This document shows positions 34,475 to 47,219 of a stretch of 64,000 nt of DNA, one piece after another (the first letter of the stretch is position 1; each line of letters begins with the position of its first letter). Location of the stretch: contig KV419401.1 of the NCBI GenBank assembly GCA_001630475.1, positions 496,001 through 560,000 of the forward strand, given 5' to 3'. A program made the translations under genes and the position numbers. Under the pieces are notes generated by a model. It was not told the DNA's origin and searched no databases. It saw only the letters and a list, made by a program, of their open reading frames with translations. The DNA comes from Sistotremastrum niveocremeum HHB9708. Its lineage: Eukaryota > Basidiomycota > Agaricomycetes > Sistotremastrales > Sistotremastraceae.

Positions 34475-36608
34475 AAAGGTTGGACAGTCAGATCAGACGA
34501 CAAAGGATGGGCTATAGTGGTTCGATGTAAAGAGCGGATGTGAAACGATGAGCTAAACGATTGTTTTTTTTCGAGGGAGACCTTTTTTTTTTGAACCTTC
34601 TTTTTACAAAGATGGTGCAAGGTCAGGGTGTGCCCCAGAGTTGCCCGTGCCCATCGTGGGAGATCATCGATCAATGATCGTACCCCAACTCCAACCATGC
34701 TTTAAGGTTTTGCTGCCGCTTGGCCGAGCTTTGAACAGCATACAAATGCTCGACCCTGAAGTATTCGAAAGGCACTCGGATCCAGTCTACATGTAGTTCG
34801 GCAGCTCTTATAAAGGCCTTGATGGGACCTGACGTTTGACAATCCACATGTATGGTCATTGATCGGTATCGATCCGTATAAAGGAGGAGCATCGGAGCAA
34901 ATTAGTCGACTTGAAGACTAGGTCATCAGTGGTCCAGACCTTTGATGTCACGGCGATCCGTATCTATGCTTCTATTTTTTCGAATACATTCGGGAAAGTA
35001 CGACCGCCGGCTGTACAGTGTTAATGAGAAGCTTGATTTATTCCGAAATCTATTAAACGATAGCTTGCCGTAACCGACGATCGGTAGGCGAAGGGACGCT
35101 GCGTGTGAAATCAACATAGCACCCTTTAACTCAGGAATTCCGATCATGCACCACACGTGGCTTGGCTCAAAGAAGCTGCCCCTGCTTTCGCGTACACCGA
35201 ACCCTTGGGAACTTCTCAAACTAAGCTTCAGTCATTGCCTGGATGGTCGCAAAGGTCTAGGCCTAGACCCTCTTGTTGATGTCATGCATTGCCTTTGCGA
35301 GAAAAAGAGCTCTGATTTTGCCCGGGCTTCCTGCAGGGTTATCACTAGGGTCCTGACCAATTTTTTTTTCAAGCGTTCCCGAGACATGGATAGAGTGCCC
35401 ACAAGCCTCCTCCTGAGCTTGGCAACAGCTGCGCCCAATGAAGGTATTCATGCTCCGGAGAGTTTCCACTTCAGCAGGGTCAAAAATATTGCCATATCAC
35501 CGTGTTTCAGATTTCTAGGCACCCGATTTGCAGTCCTTGACGACGCGACAGAAAATCTCCGGATCATACATGCAGCTGAACGAAGACCAGCTATCACATC
35601 AATAGTTCAGGCACCATATTTGCGCGTCATGGTTTGATCTCGAGGAAAAAAGACTGCGAGTGCCGATGTCCCCTGGATATCGCAGCCCAAGTCTATTATA
35701 GTGCAAATGGGATGATCAGATGAATCACGGTTCGGATAGCTATGAGAAGCTGAAACTTCAAATTAGGCCGAAGACTCCGAATGTTTGGGATAATTGCAGG
35801 ATTTTACAGCGGAAGAGGCGATTTTATCATCTGTTATTCGTTCTCAGTCTGCCCTTCAACTTCACGAGAGGATCAATGAGGCGAGAATATGGATAAAAAA
35901 GGCAGGAGTGACCGGCTAATGCCGGTCGGACATCGATGGGCGCTTAGCCACTGGCGCCAACGAACGAAGCCCATCTTATGGGGACCTATGACCGTCTTAT
36001 ACACCATAAACACCATCATGAGATGTGTTCGCTAGAGTATACGCTTTGATCCTAAGTCACGATGTAGAGACCATCGAGCTCTCAGTCACTTCATGGCACA
36101 TTCATCAAATGTCACCCGCTCAAAGCATCGCGCCTTCGGCAAACCGGGCAAAGGGTTCCGCGGCGGCCTTGCTTATGGTCGAACACTGCAGGTCGATATG
36201 TCTGGGAGTGAGTCTGACCCACCAGTCGAGTCGGATTCACCTGTGCTTACGAGGTCTATTGCGTCATTGGTAAGGGTTGGAAGTAGAAGCTCGAAGAATC
36301 GTGCAGAACTAACCCATATAAGGCAATTCCGGCGGTGAAGGCCATTTACGCCATGGATATTTATGCCTTGTTCTGCCCCGTTACTGAGTGAAATGGGATG
36401 ATATTTGGTATATGGATAGTATGATGTGACTTATGTGGACAACATGGGAGTTTCAACGTTGGGCGATGACCTGCAAGCCCAAAGAACGTGACAACAACAA
36501 TGGGAAAAAAAGTTCGGAGCGAAAAAAGAAGGGTATATCAGCTACACATACAGCCCGTATCGGTGAAAAGAGACGAAACAGGATAAAAGATACAGGTTTA
36601 AGTGTCAG
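34475..36608. other. Gene-poor interval between the two bHLH-zipper-like genes
   Basis: No supported gene in 2.1 kb. The longest frame (35146-35637, plus, 163 aa) has no motif and overlaps minus-strand frames. A short hairpin (GACCGG...CCGGTC) sits near 35911-35928. Poly-T runs occur near 34564-34600. Confidence 0.4.
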
Positions 36609-37352
36609 TTAGATCCCAGAAAATGGCCATCCATGCCCACCGCTAGCATCCTCAGCGAAATGCCCACCAAAGTTATTGTGAAAAGCCGAAGTGCAAGAAT
36701 AATCGGCAGAACAGTGACACGAACTTGGACCGAGATCTGCAACGGGAATGGCGATTCCGTCGAGCCTGGAAGAGCTCGTGCTCCCCGCTGTCAAGAGTCT
36801 CGAACGTAGACTCGAGTTTTCTTCTTCGAGGTGGACAATTTTCTTCTCCATTTCTGCCCTTTACGAATATGATGAGCTCGAGGATGCAAGGGGCCACGGG
36901 GAAGAATTATAATGACGCACTTGTCAGAAATCAAATTTCTGAAGGCGTCGTGAGTCATGGAAAGACTGTAGCACGAGATGAGAAACGCACTCTAACATTT
37001 GTTTGGCTACAGTCGCGGCATCTCCATACCCTCGCATTTGGGCGACTTTCTGTGGCGAGAGGATCGTCTTCAAGTAATTCTGAAGAGATTTTCCAGCTTC
37101 GCTCCTCTTCTCTCTCGACTTCCGCTCAATCTCTCGTCGGGGTATCGGGTGTCCAAGATTCTGTGTCGGGGTATTCAGGCCGACCTGCTCCACGCTGTGT
37201 GAATCACCATAAAAGACTGAGCAGATTCGGAGACTGACACCCGTAAGTTCAGGAAGTTCATAATCAGCATGGCCGGAATAGAGGGGGAAAGCAGTCTGAT
37301 CTGGGGGAGTAGGGGAGTGTAGCGTAAGTCGAACTTCGGATGTTTTTCTCAT
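36609..37352 (-). CDS. Small bHLH-zipper-like protein, copy B
   Basis: Three exons (36997-37352, 36921-36938, 36609-36858, complement) join to 207 aa in an open frame. The basic/helix region (RREIERKSREKRSEAGKSLQ, then NYLKTILSP) and the loop/helix (AQMRGYGDAATVAKQ) align with copy A. The zipper-like segment (MEKKIVHLEEENSSLRSRLL) aligns as well. The middle exon is again exactly 18 nt and at the same place as in copy A, which supports both models. The C-terminus is Gly/His/Ser-rich and ends in WPFSGI. The N-terminal ~60 residues do not align with copy A, and the start at 37352 is tentative. Probably a nuclear DNA-binding or dimerising protein of unknown target. Confidence 0.55.
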
Positions 37353-39339
37353 TCACGTCGGCGACGGCTACCTTGGATTGTTGGGTGAGTAGACACAATT
37401 TGCATAGGTAAAGAGCGTGGATAGTGATTTGTTTGAGATAGTGATGAACGAGAGGTGTTGTGCGGGAAGAAAAGTAAAGAGCGGGGACCAAACCCACCAA
37501 CTCCGTATATAGCAGTTACAAATTTGTTCACTGAGCTTCTGTGAACTTTTATCCTTTTCGAGTTTGAGAAGACACCACTACGACAAGACGGCACGCTTAT
37601 CTGACAGATTGAGCACGACACCATGGCTCGTGTTGTACTTAGTATAGGCCCTGAACCTTGGATCCAAGCGCCTCGTTCCACCTGATGAATCTCTGACCGT
37701 GTGATTGACGCCAAAGAATTTAGGTGTTGGAATTAATTTAGTACAGAGTCGCGGTGAACTCATCGAAGCTCCTCATGCTCAGATCCCGATTTCGGATGCG
37801 TTATTTAGTGGAGACTTTGGGACTTCGGATAGAAGACACGTGCGGTAAATACCATCTCAGATCCACGTAAGCCGAAGTCCGAAAGAAAGAGGGTGATCGC
37901 GGAAGCAAAACGAAAGACCGACGACGAGGCGGAGGACTTGAAATCCGAATTGAAGGCACAGTACGTCAGAAGAGCTCGCGCGGTCGACAGAGCATCGATG
38001 CAACCAAGGCTTCCAGAGAGCAAAGCTCCATACCTGGCCTACTGACTACCATCATCACATACTAGTAGACCCCGTGACTCATCTAGGACCGAGCTTCTAA
38101 AGAGGTTAGGACCGCCTGTGAGAGATGGCGTCACTTACTCAGCGATCGACATCTGTCAAACTTCGACACTAGACTTGGTTGAATATTCTTGTCGAACAAT
38201 TTGTGAGGACCAGCGTTTCCCCTGGATCTGGAGAAAAGTCTTGGACTAATCTTGTCTCTTTTTTTTCACGGGCCGTAGTGCCTAGCACCTTCGTGGTCGT
38301 AGGGCGGCAAGGGCCCCGTCGCCAGAGTTCCATGCGAACGTCCTCAGGTTCCCACTCTTACCCACTTTGGCTCTTCCCTTCAGAACTCGATCCGATCTGG
38401 TGATGCGTTCGTCGGGGGTTTGAATCTTATTCCTCAGATTTCATTTATGAGTGGCTTCACGAAGCTGCTGCGGTGTGCTTCCGTCGCCGGATCCGAAGTC
38501 AACATCCAGTTAGGCTAGGGTTCTATACTGTGTGCACTGATGAGAGGGGAGGATCGGCCTTCTTTCCATCGATATGTGAGTATTTGGTGCCAATAATGAA
38601 CGATATGAGCTGCGTCGATATCGCAGCAATCTTGTCGACTTACGTCTCGATACTATATATTGTGACGGCACGAGTTGAGTCAAGATGTTCGTTGTCCGCG
38701 TGCCGCCCTAGCCGGCCGAACCGAGCGGCTATCGAGCTCCGACTATTCATCAATCTCAGGGGCGGGTCGGCTTCTTTGCAAGCGACGCCGGTAAGCTCAA
38801 AATCGTTGGTACCTTCAACAGGAGTCCGATCAGCGTTCAGTGATGTTCTCACCTATACCGACGTAGATAAGTCGGATGGATCTCGAGCGCAAATTCCATG
38901 CACCCTTACACGTAGCCTGAAACAGATCTGCTCGGCAACAGCTGATCGACCGCTCTCACTCCTTTGGTCCCTTGAAAATCAGTGGGCTCAAGATCGATCA
39001 AGATGAATATTACAATTAAGGTCGCGGATCCCGGACCGCCGGTGACACTTGATATACACGTAGGAACACGAAGCAGAAAGGGGAGATCGAACGAAAAGTA
39101 AGAGCCGAAGGCCGAAATACGAAAAGCGGAAAGCGAAGGTGAATAAATAAGTCTGAACCAAAGAGCGGACGGATGTACTGATACAACCTCACAAGAAAGG
39201 GGAGAAATTAAAGGCGTGAAACCCAGAAAGCGGAATGGAATACGGGAGAAGGCTCTGAAGAGTCTGAAGTCGAAGTCAAAAGAATGTACCGAAGAACGAA
39301 AGAACGCCCCTCAAGGAGGCTGTAAAGGTCGGACAAAAA
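37353..39339. other. Intergenic, about 2 kb, no gene seen
   Basis: Frames on both strands are short or overlap out of phase; the longest (38473-39006, plus) has no recognisable domain or intron support. The stretch 39060-39330 is purine-rich (AAGCGGAAAG-like repeats) on the plus strand. Confidence 0.4.
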
Positions 39340-42300
39340 TCATCCGTGCAGGCTGAACGCATCAACATCGCCAAGGAGTTGCTCATGTTCAGGTCTTAAT
39401 TTTAGGCTTCCTGGGCTACCAGGTTCCCCGAAGTCGCCGGTCGTTTCGTAATCGAATGACGTGCTGGTGGGCGATGGAAGGGCGACAGTGGAAATGGACG
39501 AATGCGGAGTATGAGAGGGTCTTCCAGGTCGTGATGTGTGCGTTGAAGTCTGTTGAGAAGCAGGAGTGGAAGTGGCACGATTAAGAACGAGGGTAGGCGA
39601 GGGCGATCGACTGGTGAATCGTCGTTGATCATCAAATGAGAGCTCCTCGTCTCCAACGTTTTGTTCTTCCTGCTCATGCGATGATGTACGAGGCATGACG
39701 ACAACATCGCCGTCTGAAAGATCCATTCTCAGACTAGAACTAGGCTGTTCTTCCATCAACAACGTCAGGTTCTCCGGGAGAATCGGAAAGATGGAAGAGG
39801 CGGCCGTCGATGCCACACTGAGCCTTTGCGCGCGGGGCTTGTGTCTTTGGGAAGCCGTTCGAGTCTGAGGTGCCGCAGGAAGTTGCTCGATGGTTGACGA
39901 AGAGGATGACGTAATCAACGCGGAAGGGAAGACGAAGTTGGAGGCGGACGAATCTTTGTCCTTTTCAAGCTGAGTGACCTTCTCCTGCAAATCTTTGACC
40001 TCTTTCTTCAGCCCTCTGCACTGCTCCTGGCTGTCAACGAGTGCCGAAATGACAGCTTCCATCTCTTTTCTGTGTTTCTCTCGAATGAGCTTCACCTCCG
40101 CCTCCAACTCTTCGATGCGAAGTTGTCTGGACGTCCTCGCCCCTCCAGTATGAGATGAAGGAGACATAGTGGCACCCGATCCAATCATCGGAGAACTCTG
40201 GCTGGCGTCCTCTCGATCGCGATCGCGGTCACGATAGTACCTCGAGCCCGAAAAAGCAGGTGAAGCAGGAAGAGTATACTCTTCTTTCAAAGGAGATCCA
40301 CCACCTTCTTTCCCCCATCCAGCGAGCGACCCTCCCTTTCCATGACCATGTGCACTCATAGCACTCGGCGGAGGCGTTGTAATCATACTCTCTGCATCCT
40401 CGCCGCGACTCGTCACAGTCCCCCGTCTCCTCCACACACTGCTAGACCCAGAAAGTGACGTCCCAGCTCTCGAAGCCGAGGAAACACTCTCTTCACCTCT
40501 CGACATCCCCATCGTCATCGTTGTCATCGTAGCATCGCGGTCCCGTTCGGTAGTTGGCGTCGTCGGACTTCGTGCACGCATAAACATCGTCTTTCCCCAT
40601 GACTTTTCGTTCGTCGTCCCAATCGTACTATGCATCGATGCGTTCCCGTTCCCGTTCGTATTCGTCGTAAGCGTAGGAGGACTTCTAGCAAGGGGCGTAA
40701 ATCGTGACTCGCGTTCCATACTTGATCTCATATCGGAATACGGATACCGTCGTTCATTCATGTCTAGGGCACTTTGACTCCGTTCAAAGGTCCTGTCGTT
40801 CTCTCTGGCCCTATGTCCGCTCATGCTGGCGCGCGAGCGGACCCCGCTGAGGGGAGGGGAATCAAAGAAAAGCGGTGATGAGGCACCGTTGCGAGTGGAG
40901 GAGGGAGTAGGAGAATCGTTTGATAAGAGCCCAGCAGCGGCAAAAGCTTTCTTGGTCCGGGGACCCAACCATTCCATTCTTCTGACAGGGCCACCGCGGT
41001 CCCTTTCCGGCTCATCTCGTTGAGCGAGAGGATATCGAGATTCCTCTTCGGACCTTCGGCCATGTCCCAGACTCGAAGAACGTTTCCTCCCACCTCTATA
41101 GGAAGTATTCCGATCTCCAAAGTCGCGATCACGTTCACGAGTAGTCACAATATCCAAAGAAGGACGGCCGTCATTCCTCCCGTACGTCGCTGGGAAGCGA
41201 GCACTCGAAGATCGCGGTACGATACCTGTACCTCCAATCGGAGGCGGATTGGGGAAGTGACGAGAGATGGGCGATGCACGTAGATTGTTATCGGAAGGAT
41301 ATCGTGAGTGATGAGCGTAGTGATAAGAACCTGACGCAGCAGATGCAGGTCTTTCGTATCCTCCACGTCTCGAGCTGACCGACTCGATCATCGACATCGC
41401 GCTCCCAGGTCTCGCAATGTACTCCCCTCGCGAAGCAGAATATCGGCGCTGCATACCAGGACGGATAGAGAGTGAGGACTCGGGACGTGGAATGTCTGCA
41501 GATCTCCTTGACTGAAGCTCTGAAAAGGTGGAGTAGGACGATTGCGAGGGATATGAGAGACCAGGAGGGCCGTGACGTGGAGGAGAAGATTGAGCAGCTA
41601 GTGTAGCTGCTCGTCGGAGATCAATGGTTGTGTCTCTTTCTCTCTCGTTACGGTCGCGATATGCAGAATGGATATGAGGATGATGAGCGTCGATAGGCGA
41701 TGCATTTCTTGAGTTGGGGGTACTGGTGGAAGAGGCGGTGGCAGTATTTGTGAGCCCGGGAGTCATGAGTGTGGGGGTAGTGGAAGGGCCGGGAGAAGGG
41801 GTGCCATGTCTCGACGAAATGCCGGAGTGGGGGCTCAGAAGTGCAGCGAGCTCAGGATCAAGTGAGCCCAGATCAAAGGAAATATCGTGATCGAGCGTCT
41901 TCGGCGACGAAGCATGTTGCAATGCATCCATGACTTCCGAAGAGATCTTCGATCGCGAAATATTCAACAATGCAGAATGGTCACTCGCGTCGTCTTCCTG
42001 CCGATCAGGCACGATCGAAAGATGGGGAGCTCGAGATTTGGAGACGATTGTGCTTGTCATGTATGGTGCGCCTAAAGTGGGAGTGGGAAGAGAGGGGAAA
42101 GAGGTTTGAGGAGAGGGTGTATCGGATACATTTCTCATTCGGGACATGGCACTTCTCATATCGTCTAATGACCATCTTTTCCCTGCAGCCTGTGATGCAG
42201 ATGCGGTCGATCCGGATGACCGAGGGTCGTAAGAGGTACCAGCCCCCAGTGCCGAAGCGCTGACACTGATGCTCAGGCTCGCGCTACGGCTCCCTATGCC

Positions 42301-42826
42301 ATGGAAAGATGTTTCCTGAATTCTCTCAAGCTCTGTTCGTGGAATATCGGGCGTTCTGGCTCTTTCCTGATATGACGGCGCATGAATGGATTCAGCATAC
42401 TGAATCGGGGGGAGAACGGGTGGTTTATCGCCTGTGTTGGCGTATTCAATTAGCATATATACAGGTGAAAATGGAGAATGTAAGCAGCCCTGACGAACCT
42501 GATCGCGATATGTGAAGATCAATTGTAGCTGGGTCATTAGAAGTCGATGAAGCACTTTTTGCATCGACCGAAAAGCTCTTCCGCCCGAATTTTAGCAGTG
42601 ACCCTTTTTTCTCCAACGTCGCGCCGCCTGGGCTGCTTTGATTGTTGTGATTCGACCTTGAAAAAAGAGATCTCAAGCTCCTGAAGCTTGCTGGATGCCC
42701 AGATGGCGTCTGAGGCTGTTGACTACCAGGTGTCCCCGAGACATTAGGATTTGGAGAGACTTTTCTTGATCCAACGGTTGGGGTCTGCGGTATTTCAGGA
42801 CGAGCTGGCGATTGAGCTAGAGCCAT
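39340..42826 (-). CDS. Large Ser-rich protein with a C-terminal coiled coil
   Basis: Two exons (42499-42826 and 39340-42431, complement) join to 1139 aa. Most of the protein is low-complexity Ser/Arg/Pro/Thr sequence typical of disordered regulatory proteins. Around residues 840-900 a clear coiled coil appears (RIEELEAEVKLIREKHRKEM, then LKKEVKDLQEKVTQLEKDKD). An SRS-like patch (FRSLRSLFSRSNHNN) and a basic GRKSFS sequence near the N-terminus could be phosphorylation sites. There is no catalytic domain, membrane span or signal peptide. I do not recognise the family. Length and composition suggest a scaffold at the cell cortex or cytoskeleton, but that is a guess. Confidence 0.8.
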
Positions 42827-44380
42827 GCTCTCTGGTGGCCATGCAAGAGACCAAGAGGGAACCGTAAAGACTGTTTGGTGGAGGGAGGGCAGGAGAAAGA
42901 TGGCAACGACGAAGGAGAGAAGAAACGATTTGATTGGCTTGAGAGCCTGAGAATTCTACGCAGAACAAAGTTTGCGACTCGTTTGGGCGCCTCCGCTGTT
43001 TGATGCTGTTTGGCACTGCTTAGTCACTGGGCTCAAGTTTCGACCTGAACTTCAAGCTTGACTTCAAGTTGCTCCCGGGCCTTTTGCAGGCTTACTCTTG
43101 ATTATAACGCATCAAAAACTTCATGAAAGCGTCGTCTGTGCTACCCCGCCTTTTCGGCGAATATGTCCTGGAACTTTGAAGTCTTGCCCAAGGTCTTCCG
43201 CGGCACTGTCTTTGGCCCCTGGGGCATTTTCCCCATAAAATGTGTGATGATCGACTTACGCCGTCATTGTCCCCGTCATCTCTCGTGTTACTCGACAACT
43301 TGATAGGGCGATCAGGCCCCCGTATACTCAAATTGTTCCCCGGCGACGTGACATACGGCTCATGGACTCACCGACGCTGCGACGCATCCAAGAACGACTG
43401 AAGACGAACCCGCAGTGAACATCTTCGTCACCAAAATAATACAGTCTGGACTCTTGTTTCTGTGTCAGACTTTATCAACAATATCAGATATGCTTCCGCG
43501 ACATATCCTATCAACCAAGCCCGCACAAATAAGGACAGCCTGTTGATCAGGATCAAATAGCATACACGGAAGATAAGCTCCGCTGTTTTTCTCCACCTAC
43601 TCATCTTTGAACTTTGAGATCAGATAGAAAAATGGCTCCGAGCTCAGTCTTTCTAGGCAATAAGTTCAAAGAGGTTCGTCACTCACCGGAGCTCAAGTGG
43701 GAATCTGCATAACAAACAACACGCCGGAGTGGTTCTTTGTCCATCAGCACAGTGGACATATTAGACTTCACCGAACGAGTGAGTGCAATCATTCTCTTCT
43801 GACAGCTTAGTAACGACCTTGTCGCTAGGGGGAAGAGGCTCCCGAAGAGCTCAATCCATTGTCGCAAGTAGCGACAGGTCGGGTACCAACGCCTTGACTA
43901 ACGCCAAACATAGGCTGAAAGAGATGAGTGTTGAGTGGCCGGTCTGAATGAGAAGTGAGAAGAACCCCGTCCCAGCGACTATCGGTATCTATAACTCTAT
44001 CATGATGGGATGGCAATATAAGTGCTCCTACGGACCTATGTCAGGAATGTACCTCACTCGGATACACGTAGCATTGTGATATGATCAATTCAGGCTCGCA
44101 GACAATTGGTTTGATCGAAGATTCGAAGTCGAGCCATCCGTGCCAGTTCCGTGCCTCAGTTGTCACATCGTGGAAGCTTGCGTGGAAGTACTCCTAGTAT
44201 GTCAAGCAGATGTTCAGACCGCCTCTCAAGGGCCGGTATGTGAACTGCACGCGATGATCAACAAGATGCCCACAATGTACGCTCATATCAATGTTGATCA
44301 CAATTAATCCTGATGGACATGACCTCGTGAAGCCCGATTGATTCTAGTTGTACCAGATTGAGCCAAGTTATTTCCCAATA
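42827..44380. other. Intergenic, no gene seen
   Basis: Upstream flank of the large Ser-rich gene. Short frames such as 43092-43331 (minus) have no domain support. Nothing else was recognised. Confidence 0.4.
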
Positions 44381-44692
44381 TTAATCTGTTCGGACCTCGG
44401 CAGCAGTGTCGGCATCATGCCATCTACGGTCGCCCTCGAGTCTGTAGTAGACTTTGCCCGATTTTTTTTTCCGAGCTCGACCTTCGACTTCGATTCCCAG
44501 GCCGGGTACCCAGAGGCCAATCTTCAGGTTCCGATTCTGCAGATACGTAATGAGATCTCGTTGAAGAGGAATGAGATATTCAGATCCTAAGACCCGACCG
44601 TAGGTACCCGTATGTACCCGTAGGTACTGCCGTCGTACGCCGTACTGCCGACGCTCCTTCACAGTCGGCTGTGCTGTGAGATCTGGCTGCAA
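44381..44692 (-). pseudogene. Gene fragment, inverted partial copy of the sequence at about 46935-47040
   Basis: The minus strand carries GIEVEG followed by a diverged stretch. At the nucleotide level it shares AAGTCTACTACAGACTCGAG and GGGCGACCGTAG with the plus strand at about 46960-47035. The two copies are in opposite orientation about 2.4 kb apart, and their reading frames differ after the shared GIEVEG. This looks like a decayed partial duplicate rather than a working gene. Short direct repeats (GTAGGTACCCGTATGTACCCGTAGGTAC-like, 44595-44630) lie beside it. Confidence 0.45.
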
Positions 44693-45764
44693 CGAATTAC
44701 GTATGTGTCATGGACCAGGGAATAATAGGCTGGGGTTTAGTCGTAAGGGTGGAATGACATGCTTCGTATTGATTCTTATAGCGTAAAACTCGGTACGATC
44801 TTGGTTCTCAGTTGGATTGATTGAGCTAACACGCACATAATTGCAAGTTGGAGAAAATGACCGTGATCACGTTCAAAATAGGCGCCCAATTCGAACTCCG
44901 CACTGCAAACTTTGTTCGAACTTACTCAATAGACATTCTCGTTGTCTCGGTGCGTATCCAAAGAATGACGACTGCACTGACTATCTCAGACTGAGATTAC
45001 TTGTAATGACAGTAAACCTGCAGTTGGAGCAGAGATAGGATTTGCTTGTAAACAAACTTCAGGTTGAGATTGTGTTTGTTTTAGAGCAATTGACGTCTGG
45101 ACTGCAAACTACAAGAATTTATCTAGTCCCAGTCTCTCACAATACTCGGCACAGCGATGGTTTTTCCAAAACTTATCAAGTGCCAATGATACGTCATCGC
45201 TGATGTTCTGATTGCCAGGTATTCCTATGGGGTCCACTCAGAATATCATAAATTGACAATAGACTAGCACTGACGTGTGACACCAGTATCTGAGTAATTG
45301 GAGAGAAGAATAATTAAAGAGATTGATGACCATTCTCCAAATGCGTAGCTGTAACAGAATTAATGACCTTACATCGAGTAGAATGAAATCAGCCATACCT
45401 TCAAAGTGAGTCAAAACCGACGAACACCCCCTCAGCTCTAATGATATGTGCGATATTGTCTGTGCAACCATCACTATCAGGACTTGCCTCTCGCAATCAA
45501 AGCTCAATTTTGACTTGATTCCGTTGCGGTAAACCCATACTTACTGACTCGGATCATTTGCTTGAATCCGATTGTCTCAATTAGGTATTTTCTCAGCAAT
45601 AGTGGGTAGAGGAACAGTTAAATCTAGACAACGGTCAGCCATAGTTTTCTTTCTGTGACCCTACTTGCACGTACAATGCAACAGGTCGTCCGGAAGTCGT
45701 TCACCAAGAAATTGGGATCGCTTGCGAAAGCTCAAACGCAGACTTGAGGTCCAATTTTGCAGCG
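44693..45764. other. Intergenic, no gene seen
   Basis: Only short frames on both strands. No domain, RNA gene or terminal repeat was recognised. Confidence 0.4.
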
Positions 45765-46590
45765 TCAATCTTTTCTTGAAACGGTTGTCCGTGCAACATA
45801 CACAGGGGGCGAGACCAGAGGAGTACAGACAGACATCTTCAGGACGACTTGAGTGCGATCTTGGAGGTTGGAAGAGGTGGTTTCTTCAGTTTTGGAGGTT
45901 GATCGTTTTTCGTTCGCTTCTTTCTTCAAATGGATGATAGATTGCGTGAGAGGACTCGGACGTGGGGGCGGTGTGGGTTGACGCTCGAGTTGATTTAGGA
46001 GGTGGGTTTCTTCGATGTCACTGCCATCGACAATGACAATGACATCAATGGGGGATTGGTGACGGCGGGAGGCGGATCCTGTGGAACCAACTATATGACA
46101 GTTTAAAAGAGTCAAGGCGAGAGATCGTGAATTGACGTACGTGTAGGTCTATTGTGACATCCTCCGTGAATACCCTGTTCTGGAGGCATAAACTCAGATA
46201 GTCACAATGGGGGATTGTCTGATCAGGCACGTCAATCATGATATCGGTACTGATCTGCAAGCACAAACCTCGATCCTTTGCCGATCTAGATCTGCAGCAT
46301 CACGAGCCTGGCAACACGTTTGGCATTCAGGGCAATCTTTCTGAGCAAGCTTGGGGAAGTAGCGGCCATAGGAGACACAGAAGCGATTAAAGCGCCTGAC
46401 CAGGGGACACAAAAGGTGTCCTATGAGGAAAACTGGAACGGTCGACGAGCCTATGATGCAAGGGTAGGTGAGGCTTTATGGTGATTTCTTGAGTGAGCTC
46501 CGGACTGGATCCGTTGATGGTAGCCAAGTAGCTGAAGAGATTCTTGGTGCATGGTGAAGCCAAAGTCAATACCCAACGCCGTCGTCGACG
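45765..46590 (-). pseudogene. Probable gene or gene remnant with a Cys-rich motif
   Basis: Several minus-strand blocks with plausible splice sites can be read in order. A Cys-rich block near 46290-46400 contains GRYFPKLAQKDCPECQTCCQ. A short middle block lies at about 46143-46185. A final block (about 45765-46095) contains SPIDVIVIVDGSDIEETHLL and a Pro/Lys-rich region ending near 45765. The CxxC spacing suggests metal binding. No upstream start was found and I do not recognise the family. It may be a real small gene with unseen exons or a remnant, as the surrounding region is rearranged. Confidence 0.35.
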
Positions 46591-47211
46591 CAAGCGTCGA
46601 AGTACCCAGGCTTGCTGGGAACGTCGGGGTCGAGGCGCCCATGTTCAATCTCCGACCGCTACTCCGGAGCTCGGACCAACGATCGGCAGACCTGGAATGA
46701 GAACTCAACGTCTGCTATGACTGATTCATCTACGAGACTGAGCTGTGGCTGTTGGTTACAAGATATTCCTCATTTCTGACGATGCCTTGGATGCTAATTG
46801 TTGATCAAATTCTTGCCTCAATGCCGCAGGCTTGTAATGGCTGTACCGGTAGCCGGCGTAACCGATCATTAATTTCGTAATACGTCTTGAACCGTCACAT
46901 ATCTGAGATTTGAAGCATCTCTGCAACGCCAGGAACTTGGACTCGGTGAATCTGTCGTGGGTATCGAAGTCGAAGGTCCCGAGCCAAAACCAAATCGGAG
47001 AAAGTCTACTACAGACTCGAGGGCGACCGTAGCCATCAGCGCGCTCCTCAATCCCGCGGATCCGTCACGGCGTCGCTCCATCCATTTGGAACAACTCATC
47101 TTTGCACTAACTTCCGTGAGTTCTATAATGCAGAACTAGTTCTCGGAAGAGGTGTCGACGGGGTCGTATCATCCTACGCAAGATCCCACGAAGATTTGTC
47201 ACTGGCACAGG

Positions 47212-47219
47212 CTATGTTG
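47212..47219. repeat. 8-bp target-site duplication, left copy
   Basis: CTATGTTG directly precedes the left terminus of the hAT-type element and is repeated exactly at 47892-47899. Confidence 0.9.

Noticed and set aside
35146-35637. 163-aa plus-strand open frame
   Set aside because: No domain, no splice context, and equally long opposite-strand frames overlap it; likely chance.
38473-39006. 177-aa plus-strand open frame
   Set aside because: Composition and lack of motifs or flanking exons do not support a gene.
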